Assembly: GCF_003217495.1 (NCBI RefSeq)
Contig: NZ_QJSW01000003.1
Location: 310,001-374,000 of the forward strand
Reading direction: 5' to 3'
Origin: Paenibacillus barcinonensis
GTDB taxonomy: Bacteria > Bacillota > Bacilli > Paenibacillales > Paenibacillaceae
DNA: 64,000 bases
The notes beneath the pieces were generated by a model that saw nothing but the letters and a program-made list of their open reading frames with translations, ran no database searches and had not been told where the DNA came from. Position numbers and translations under genes: made by a program. Shown here piece after piece: positions 57,620 through 64,000 of the stretch (position 1 is its first letter; each line of letters starts with the position of its first letter).

Positions 57620-57684
57620 AACAAAAACGGAATAACAGCTTGGGTTAGTTTGGCCTGAAGGCTCTAACCCCAAGCGCTATTCCG
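57620..57684 (-). terminator. Intercistronic hairpin between binding protein and permeases
   Basis: On the minus strand CGGAATAGCGCTTGGGGTTAG pairs with CTAACCCAAGCTGTTATTCCG, followed by TTTTTGTTTT. A leaky terminator here would give more binding protein than permease, a common arrangement. Confidence 0.82.
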
Positions 57685-57693
57685 ATGAGTGTG

Positions 57694-59037
57694 TTATTTC
57701 GAAGCAGCTGCATCCCAGTCTGCCTGAGATTTGCTTGCAAGCTCCTCAGGTGTAGCAATGGGTCCAGCTGGTTTGAGCATCTCTGCGTGTACACTGGATT
57801 CGGCAATGTACTGGCCTACGTTCTGACGATTGATAAACAACTGATCCCAGGAAAGCTTAAAGTTCTCCAGGTAGGGTTGGATTTCTTTAATAAATTCGCT
57901 CGTAATCTGCACATCTGGCTGTGTTGGAAGGAATCCCGCTGCGTTAACGAAATCAGTATAATTCTCTTTCTCCGACAGCATTTCAAGCCACTTTATGGCA
58001 TATTCCTTGTTCGGCGATTTGTCTACGACCATCCAGGTCATATCGTATTTACCAGCCAAGTCCTTGTTCTTCGCCGCATCATCGCTACCCGGAATCGGGA
58101 AATAACCAAACTTGAGGTCCGGGTTAGCCGCCTGAATCGTCGTTGCATCCCACGTGCCGTCAGCGATCATCGCCACCTTGCCTGTCGCAAACAGACTTGG
58201 CAGTGTACCATAGTCGATACCCATAAAACCAGGCATGGCGCTGTTCATCAACGTTTGAGCCTTCTGCAATACTTCGATCTGCACCGGATCAGTCAGCTTG
58301 GTTTGACCCGTCCACAGACCTTTGATGTAGCTCAGTTGATCGTCATGAATGGAGGCTTGAAGCCCCTGCACTGCAAGACCAATCGGCCACACATCTTTGC
58401 CTGCAAAGCCCAGCGCTTCTACGCCGTTATCTTTGAACACCTTGATAACGTTTTGAAGCTCATCCCAGGTTGTCGGTACTGCCAGATTGTATTTGGCAAA
58501 AAGGTCCTTATTGTAGAAGAGTCCGGTAAAGGCCACTTTACCCATGTTGACACCGTACACCTTGTCGTTGTACGTCATCGCATTTTGCACATCAACCTCA
58601 TTATAATTTTGGATCAAATTCTGACCCGACAGATCACTAATCAATCCTGCATCAATCCACTGCTTCCACATCGGATCAGCCGCACCCTTGGACCAGTCTT
58701 GCGGAGCACCCACAAAGCTGGACTTCAGCGGAATAATATCCACATCACCTGTGCTGCCGGCATTCATCCGCGTCTGCATCAGCTGATCATACGTAGCATC
58801 AGCCGGAACCGTCGTATACTCCACCTTCACATCGGGATATTTCTCTTCGAATTTGGCATTAAACTGTTTGATGTAATTGTTGATATTTTCTTGCTGCCAG
58901 TGAATGATCTTTAACGTCACCTTTTTGCCGCTATCTGTAGACGCCTTCCCATCCGAATCCGTAGAATTGCTGTTACATGCTGCAAGCACAAACAATAAAA
59001 CGGTTACAAGTGTGAGCCATAACAATTTTCTTTTCAT
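57694..59037 (-). CDS. Sugar-binding lipoprotein of the ABC importer
   Basis: 447 residues. Lipoprotein signal MKRKLLWLTLVTVLLFVLAACNSN (lipobox LAAC), Ser/Asp linker, then a family-1 solute-binding domain (IIHWQQENINNYIKQFNAKFEEKYPDVKVEYTTVP, AMIADGTWDATTIQAANPDL). It captures a sugar or oligosaccharide outside the cell. ATG 59037 follows GGGGGAAAG. First gene of the importer operon. Confidence 0.93.
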   Translation of the reverse strand: MKRKLLWLTLVTVLLFVLAACNSNSTDSDGKASTDSGKKVTLKIIHWQQENINNYIKQFNAKFEEKYPDVKVEYTTVPADATYDQLMQTRMNAGSTGDVDIIPLKSSFVGAPQDWSKGAADPMWKQWIDAGLISDLSGQNLIQNYNEVDVQNAMTYNDKVYGVNMGKVAFTGLFYNKDLFAKYNLAVPTTWDELQNVIKVFKDNGVEALGFAGKDVWPIGLAVQGLQASIHDDQLSYIKGLWTGQTKLTDPVQIEVLQKAQTLMNSAMPGFMGIDYGTLPSLFATGKVAMIADGTWDATTIQAANPDLKFGYFPIPGSDDAAKNKDLAGKYDMTWMVVDKSPNKEYAIKWLEMLSEKENYTDFVNAAGFLPTQPDVQITSEFIKEIQPYLENFKLSWDQLFINRQNVGQYIAESSVHAEMLKPAGPIATPEELASKSQADWDAAASK

Positions 59038-59066
59038 ATCACTTTCCCCCAGCCATTCAAGAGTGA

Positions 59067-59120
59067 TTTACGCATTCGTAAACTCAGTAATATTGAAATT
59101 TACGAAATCAGTTTCGTTAA
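59067..59120. promoter_or_regulatory. LacI-type operators upstream of the sugar-binding gene
   Basis: Two palindromes: TTTACGCATTCGTAAA (59067-59082) and ACGAAATCAGTTTCGT (59102-59117), both with the ACGAAA/TTTCGT or TTTACG/CGTAAA half-sites. Likely sites for the divergent LacI protein. The rest of the 59038-59534 gap is AT-rich with further ACGAAA half-sites at about 59236 and 59253. Confidence 0.62.
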
Positions 59121-59508
59121 ATACACCCTCATTATGACTTCGCCAGATAAATTTGTAAATACTTTATTTACTTTTTTTCAATATATTAGTCGTAAACCTT
59201 GTTATATCAGAGGTTTTAAGACTTGAACGTGAGAGTTCACGAAACCCATTCTACGAAACACACAAATACTCATACAAAATCAGTGTGCATTCACCTCTCT
59301 TTCTCCTCTGAAAAAAGGGTTGGATATCTGAACAGAAGCTATAAATCCACTAAAATACCACTATACTTTCGCAGTTTTCAGATTTGTACGTATAAAATAT
59401 ATACGCACATAGCACATTCCCCCTCCATGAACCCTTTACTTTATTGACTCTCTGGTGGTTGTGACATAGAATGTTGGCAAGAATGCATAAAGAGACACAG
59501 CCACAATC

Positions 59509-59525
59509 TACGAAACTAGTTTAGA
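59509..59525. promoter_or_regulatory. LacI-type operator before the lacI-like gene
   Basis: TACGAAACTAGTTTAGA with the central palindrome AAACTAGTTT, 16 bp before the LacI start; shares the half-site of the two operators on the importer side, suggesting autoregulation. Confidence 0.55.
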
Positions 59526-59540
59526 ATTTGAGGGATGCAT

Positions 59541-60560
59541 ATGAATATCAAAACGATAGCTCGTTTAGCCGGCGTGTCTGTTGCAACGGTGTCCAAAATT
59601 ATTAACAACTACCCCGATATTGGCGATGAGACGCGCCAGCGTGTGCTCAAAATTATGGAGGAAACTGGCTACCGCCCCTCCTCTTCCGCCAAAACACTTG
59701 CCACCAAGAAATCTCATCTGGTGGGTGTTGTGTTTGCCGGAAAACTGAATGTGGATTTCAGTCACCCGTTCTTTGTAGAGGTCATCAATGCCTTCAAAAA
59801 ACAGATCGGGCTGTTAGGATACGATCTGCTCTTCTTTTCCAATGAGAAGTTTCTCGAGCAGGGGGAGGACTATCTGGCGAGGTCCAAATATTTTCAAGTG
59901 GATGGCTGCATTATTATTGCCGGGGATGAGGTAGAGAGCAGTGTATCTGACCTTGATGCCAGCCCTATTCCATGTATCGGGATTGATATCGAGCTGACCG
60001 GACAGAACTCCTGTTACATCATGTCTGATAACGAAAAAATATCGACCAAAGTGGTGGAGCAGTTCTATATGAACGGATATCGCGATCTCGGATTTATCGG
60101 ACTCCAGCGCGCCTCCATTGTGATGCAGCAGCGGGAAAACGCATTTAAACAAGCACTAAAGCAGTTTAGTCTCGAAGAACGGCCCGAATGGCTTGTGTAC
60201 AGTAAGGACTACGCTGCTACGGATGGTTACGAGGCTGCCAAACAGCTGTTAACGGCCGATGTATTGCCTCGTGCTGTTTTCGCCGCAACGGACTTGCTCG
60301 CATTCGGAGCTATACGTGCCTTTAAAGAGGCTGGGCTACGTGTGCCCGAGGACATCGCCGTAGCTGGATGCGACGACATTGAAGCCTGCCGTTACAGTGA
60401 TCCGCCGCTAACCACCGTAAAACAGGACACAGACAAAATCGGGCGCCTGGCTGCCATGATCCTGTTTGATCTGATGAACAAACAGATGGACAATCGCTGC
60501 ATCAAAGTGGAGCCAGAGCTTGTAATTCGACGTTCCTGCGGCACCTTGCCCACAGGTTAA
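59541..60560 (+). CDS. LacI-family regulator of the sugar importer
   Basis: 339 residues. N-terminal HTH MNIKTIARLAGVSVATVSKIINNYPDIGDETRQRVLKIMEETGYRPSSSAKTL, including the hinge helix, then a periplasmic-binding-like effector domain (VGVVFAGKLNVDFSHPFFVEVINAF, GCDDIEACRYSDPPLTTVKQD). It represses in the absence of its sugar. ATG 59541 is placed 6 nt after GAGGG; ATG 59535 abuts it. Confidence 0.93.
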   Translation: MNIKTIARLAGVSVATVSKIINNYPDIGDETRQRVLKIMEETGYRPSSSAKTLATKKSHLVGVVFAGKLNVDFSHPFFVEVINAFKKQIGLLGYDLLFFSNEKFLEQGEDYLARSKYFQVDGCIIIAGDEVESSVSDLDASPIPCIGIDIELTGQNSCYIMSDNEKISTKVVEQFYMNGYRDLGFIGLQRASIVMQQRENAFKQALKQFSLEERPEWLVYSKDYAATDGYEAAKQLLTADVLPRAVFAATDLLAFGAIRAFKEAGLRVPEDIAVAGCDDIEACRYSDPPLTTVKQDTDKIGRLAAMILFDLMNKQMDNRCIKVEPELVIRRSCGTLPTG

Positions 60561-60737
60561 CAAATGTTCGTAAGCAGGAGCAGCTTGAGACTGTCTTGCG
60601 GAATAAATCGATGGTTATCCAGCTTAGCGAACACTGGTGCTTGAATGCCAGAGCACGAGCAACGTTCTAGTCGAATTGCTCACATGTAAGGTTGAGTAAA
60701 TTAGGCATTACCTCTGATGGACGTTGGGAACGTTGAC

Positions 60738-60767
60738 TTGCCATTGCCATTGTCATTGTCATTGTCA
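60738..60767. repeat. Hexanucleotide tandem repeat TTGYCA
   Basis: Five tandem copies of TTGCCA or TTGTCA in the gap after the LacI gene. Confidence 0.85.
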
Positions 60768-60985
60768 AAAGGATGCCAGAGTGTCTGGTGAGATTGGTGG
60801 TGGATACGGCGTACGTTGATAGTACATTTGATGCTGGCTTGCCTCTGTATTGGTCAGTCCCTGACCCTTGCCTATCCAGCAATACATTCGCGCTTGCATC
60901 CCACTCTTTGGTACTTGGCCGATGTCCCCATTGATGCTCGATGTTCACTGTTGGTTGTCAGTCGATACGGCGGGGACACTGTGCT

Positions 60986-61180
60986 TTAACGATCTCCAGA
61001 AGCCCTATTTGCCGGATTTGAGCTGTTTAGTATTTCTAACGATCCCCAGGAGCGCTATTCCATCCGAAATGAGGCATTTCAGGCTATTTTCGAGCGAAAA
61101 CGAGTAAATAGCGTTTCTCAGGATCGTTAGAATTTGAAAAGGGCTGGAATGTGCCGAATAGCGTCATCTGAGATCGTTAG
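60986..61180. repeat. 195-bp four-arm element, copy D
   Basis: Arms at 60986, 61036 (direct), 61106 and 61156 (inverted), exact offsets as in copies A-C. Arm 1 begins TTAACGATC. All four arms of this copy read CTATT at the inner end where A and C read TTAT. It lies between the convergent LacI and cydC genes; the remainder of that gap has no gene. Confidence 0.9.
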
Positions 61181-61270
61181 CCGAAATTGAGCCAAGTACA
61201 CCCCAAAGTAGTGTGCCTGGCTCAGTCATTCCAGCTGTTTGATGTATTGGCGCTTCATTGGCGCATACCA

Positions 61271-61306
61271 AAAAGACGAAGCAGGGCTGTGCCTGCTTCG
61301 TCTTTT
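61271..61306. terminator. Terminator after cydC
   Basis: AAAAGACGAAGCAGG pairs perfectly with CCTGCTTCGTCTTTT; both strands end in T-rich or A-rich flanks, so it can act in both directions. Confidence 0.88.
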
Positions 61307-61311
61307 GCCTA

Positions 61312-63285
61312 TTACTTGGAAGCCGCAGGTGGCAGCGGTGTCTCATGCTGGCGATCCAACCAACCTGGCCGGTCCAGCTCAATGAGCTGGCGGTATCGCT
61401 CTTCCCGAGACAGCAGCTGTTCGTGAGAACCCTGCATGACAATCTTTCCATTTTCCACAAATACAATCTCGTCCATCTTCTCTGCACCAATCAGGTGATG
61501 GGTAACCCAGATTAACGTTTTGCCTTGCAGGCTATCCAGCATGGTGCGCATCAGTTCGCGTTCGGTCACAGGGTCAAGCCCCACGGTCGGTTCATCAAAA
61601 ATAACAACAGGTGTCTTCCGAAGCAGCACACGTGCCAGCGCGATCCGCTGACGCTCTCCGCCGGAGAAGCGCAGTCCTGTCTCCAGCATCGGGGTATGGT
61701 ATCCCTGCGGCAACGATTCGATCAAACTAGCCAGGCCTACCTGTGCAGCTGCCTGTCGAATCTCCTCATCTGTTGCATCCGGACGGCCGATCCGCAGATT
61801 GTTCGCAACAGTAGTGTCGAAGAGATGCGGACTCTGATTCAGCACCGCTACAACCTCGGTTACGCTCTCGCCCAGCATCTCTACAGGCAGATCATTAATC
61901 AATACCCGGCCGGAGGAAGGAGACAACGCACCCTGAATCAGCTTCAACAGCGTTGATTTGCCACCACCACTGCGACCAAGGATTGCCAGCCGTTTGCCCT
62001 GTGGCAGACACAGGGAGATGTCCTGAAGCGCGTATTCCCCTTCGGAGTCATACCGATAACTCACCTGCTCCAGCGCAATATCCGCACGAAGCTTGGGCGG
62101 AATTCGCAGACGAATTCGTCCATCTGCCTCAGGAATGCTGTCCTTCTCATACTCCCCAATCGAAATGGACTGCCGCTCGCTATCCCTTTCACGATCCTTG
62201 CTTCGATCTTGGCTTCTATTGTTGTCTATACGTTTGCTTCTATGGTCTCTCTCTTTACGACTAAACGCATCCGTTCCTGGTTGTGTTCCCTCTTGTCCTT
62301 CCAACCTGTTTAACCGCTCCAATGATTCACGGTAATCCGGCACATGCCCAAGCGCGTCGCCTACAGGCAGCAGAGATTCCGTTAACGGAAACAACACCAG
62401 CACGAAGGCAGCAATCATAACCGCAGGCAGTTGGGCAACAGATGCCGCTTGCCCTGCCCACAAGGTCACCGAAACCACCATCAGCCCAATGACACATTGT
62501 GCAATGAAATCGCGCCACCGGCTCCAGCGCCGCAATCTGCGGCGAAGCTGATCCGCTCGCTCCTCATCCTCTTCCTGCCATTGTACAAATGCCGCCGCTC
62601 TACCACTGGCGATCCAGTCCCCAAGCCCAAGCACACCGTCAGTGAGACGTGTGTAAAGCTTGCTGTTTTCTCTTTTGAGCTGCACACGCCATCTCCAGGT
62701 TAATCTCAGGGATATTGCAGGCAGTATCACTGCAATAAATAACATATACAGCGCCATCCATACGGCAAACATCGGATCAACACTGCCAAAAGCAAGCACA
62801 GCCACACCATAGATTATAAGTGCCGTCACCGCCGGAAATACAGTCCGCAGATAAATATCCTGCAAACGCTCCACGTCATCGGCAAGTGCCCCAAGCACAT
62901 CACCGGTCTGCATGCGCGAGCGCAAGAACAGGGCCTGCGGCTCCAAAATGCGGTACAGCTTCACCCGCTGATCTGCAAGCACACGCAGGACAGCATCATG
63001 CCCCGCGAGTCGTTCGACATAGCGGAACACTGCCCGAAAGATCCCGAAGGCACGTACACCTACAATCGGGACGTACACCATCAGTATGTTTTCGGGACGC
63101 AGCGCAGACTTCGAAATCAGATATCCAGAGGTGAACAGCAGCATCACCGCACAGAGCGCTGCACATGTGCCTAGTGCAATTGCACCAAGAAATCTCCAGC
63201 GGTACTGTGCTGCGTATGGAGCGATCCAGCTGCTTTTTGGTTGCTCATTCTGTTCTGTTCCCACCCTTGAATATCCGGATTTCAT
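61312..63285 (-). CDS. cydC: CydC, thiol-reductant ABC exporter subunit
   Basis: 657 residues. Six-helix domain then ATPase: Walker A GRSGGGKSTL, signature FSGGERQRIALA, Walker B VVIFDEPTVGLD. It forms a heterodimer with CydD that exports cysteine or glutathione-type thiols (and affects heme) for cytochrome bd assembly. The linker before the ATPase carries an insertion rich in Arg, Asp, Lys and Ser (KERDHRSKRIDNNRSQDRSK and following), which is not usual for CydC. ATG 63285 lies 1 nt after the cydD stop, with GGAGGCG before it. Confidence 0.9.
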   Translation of the reverse strand: MKSGYSRVGTEQNEQPKSSWIAPYAAQYRWRFLGAIALGTCAALCAVMLLFTSGYLISKSALRPENILMVYVPIVGVRAFGIFRAVFRYVERLAGHDAVLRVLADQRVKLYRILEPQALFLRSRMQTGDVLGALADDVERLQDIYLRTVFPAVTALIIYGVAVLAFGSVDPMFAVWMALYMLFIAVILPAISLRLTWRWRVQLKRENSKLYTRLTDGVLGLGDWIASGRAAAFVQWQEEDEERADQLRRRLRRWSRWRDFIAQCVIGLMVVSVTLWAGQAASVAQLPAVMIAAFVLVLFPLTESLLPVGDALGHVPDYRESLERLNRLEGQEGTQPGTDAFSRKERDHRSKRIDNNRSQDRSKDRERDSERQSISIGEYEKDSIPEADGRIRLRIPPKLRADIALEQVSYRYDSEGEYALQDISLCLPQGKRLAILGRSGGGKSTLLKLIQGALSPSSGRVLINDLPVEMLGESVTEVVAVLNQSPHLFDTTVANNLRIGRPDATDEEIRQAAAQVGLASLIESLPQGYHTPMLETGLRFSGGERQRIALARVLLRKTPVVIFDEPTVGLDPVTERELMRTMLDSLQGKTLIWVTHHLIGAEKMDEIVFVENGKIVMQGSHEQLLSREERYRQLIELDRPGWLDRQHETPLPPAASK

Positions 63286-63286
63286 C

Positions 63287-64000
63287 TCATATCGCCTCCA
63301 TCTGCGCCTGAATCATGTGATAATATACTCCTCGTCTTGCCAGCAGTTCCTGATGTGTTCCCATCTCCGCTACTGTGCCGCCCTCCATAACGATAATGCG
63401 ATCCATATGTGGCATCCAGTGCAGACGATGTGTAGCCAGAAAGACAAGCTTGCCTTCAAACAGCGGCAGCATCGTCTGCTTCAGCTCATATTCGGTCTCC
63501 ACATCCAGATGTGCTGTAGGCTCATCAAGCAGGAGAACACTGCGTTCACTCAGCAAAGCTCTTGCCAGTGCAACACGCTGCTCCTGACCGCCGCTGAGCT
63601 GTCTGCCTCCTGCACCAATCTCTTCATGCAAACCGTCCGGCAGCGATGACAACAGCTTTGTCAGCCCCGCCGCCTGAGCAGCCTGAGCGACCTCGGCATC
63701 GGATGCCTCCGGCACGTAAAAACGAATGTTATCGGCAATCGAGCCGCTGAAAATATAAGGATGCTGCGGAATTGCCGCCGTCTGGCTTCGCCAAGCTCTG
63801 AGCAGCTCCGGGGTAAGAGACTGACCATTAATCAGCACTTGCCCGGCTGTTGGAAGCTGGAAACCTGCAAGTACATCAATCAGCGTTGATTTTCCGGCTC
63901 CGCTGGCGCCAATAATCCCGATTTTGCCAAGCCCCGTCAGCTGAAATGTCACATCCCGAAGAGAATAAGGTCCTTCCGCTTCATGCTGAACCTGAATATC
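63287..64000 (-). CDS. cydD: CydD, ATPase domain only (gene runs off the right edge)
   Basis: At least 238 residues of the C-terminal ATPase are in the window. Walker A GASGAGKSTL, signature LSGGQEQRVALA and Walker B LLLDEPTAHLD are intact, and the end (TVAEMGTHQELLARRGVYYHMIQ) is typical. The frame is open to position 64000, so the GTG at 63952 is internal and the membrane domain lies outside. Partner of CydC, whose gene begins 1 nt after this stop. Confidence 0.9.
   Translation of the reverse strand, partial: DIQVQHEAEGPYSLRDVTFQLTGLGKIGIIGASGAGKSTLIDVLAGFQLPTAGQVLINGQSLTPELLRAWRSQTAAIPQHPYIFSGSIADNIRFYVPEASDAEVAQAAQAAGLTKLLSSLPDGLHEEIGAGGRQLSGGQEQRVALARALLSERSVLLLDEPTAHLDVETEYELKQTMLPLFEGKLVFLATHRLHWMPHMDRIIVMEGGTVAEMGTHQELLARRGVYYHMIQAQMEAI

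Noticed and set aside
57685..58914. 409-residue plus-strand frame opposite the sugar-binding gene
   Set aside because: Antisense shadow of a clear lipoprotein gene with typical Cys/His-rich composition.

Overview
The window reads as a chromosomal segment of a Paenibacillus-like Firmicute. It has moderate GC, strong AGGAGG-type ribosome sites and U-tract terminators. Many genes have recognisable Bacillales counterparts: glpP/glpK/glpD, HmoB, the CidR/CidA/CidB set, TagO, UxaC, EfeOBU and CydCD. I see no rRNA, tRNA, CRISPR array, insertion sequence or prophage. Both ends cut genes: a helical (TPR-like) protein at the left edge and cydD at the right edge.

Layout: 0-5.8 kb holds an MFS exporter, nitric-oxide synthase, Dps and a HAD phosphatase. 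6-10.4 kb is the iron-uptake operon efeO-efeB-efeU behind a perfect Fur box. 10.6-14.2 kb has a zinc-ribbon membrane protein, a DUF3105 protein behind two strong palindromes, and an AT-rich patch of small exported proteins. 14.7-23.3 kb has a chemoreceptor, nucleoside hydrolase, MMPL exporter with a divergent TetR, GNAT, lipid kinase and DUF697 protein. 23.5-27.7 kb is a MarR plus heterodimeric ABC exporter operon. 28-35.8 kb has UxaC, an MBL-fold hydrolase, a cytoplasmic alpha-amylase, a nuclease-helicase fusion and HmoB. 36.9-46.4 kb has GNATs, a nitrilase-family enzyme, the CidR/CidA/CidB locus, AbrB, Crp, AlkC-like, DoxX, HxlR and Gfo/Idh genes. 46.5-50.7 kb is glycerol catabolism (glpP-glpK and glpD, the last behind a leader terminator). 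51-55.7 kb has RibA, SnoaL/ArsR genes and TagO. 55.8-60.6 kb is a sugar ABC importer with a LacI regulator. 61.3-64 kb is cydC-cydD.

The most striking unexplained structure is a dispersed intergenic element present four times (30542-30736, 36086-36280, 52195-52389, 60986-61180). Every copy is exactly 195 bp. Each has four 25-nt arms at identical offsets 0, 50, 120 and 170: two direct, then two inverted. Each arm runs CTAACGATC, a variable core with CAG, then TATTT. The 25-, 45- and 25-nt spacers between the arms keep their exact length but not their sequence, so geometry rather than sequence appears to be conserved. Three of the four copies lie between convergent genes. I could not match this to a repeat family I know.

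Functionally the window is rich in iron, heme and redox genes (EfeOBU, Dps, NOS, HmoB, CydCD, DoxX) and carbon-source genes (glp, uxaC, amylase, sugar ABC importer). Many are paired with a local regulator whose operator can be proposed from palindromes or direct repeats in the intergenic DNA.
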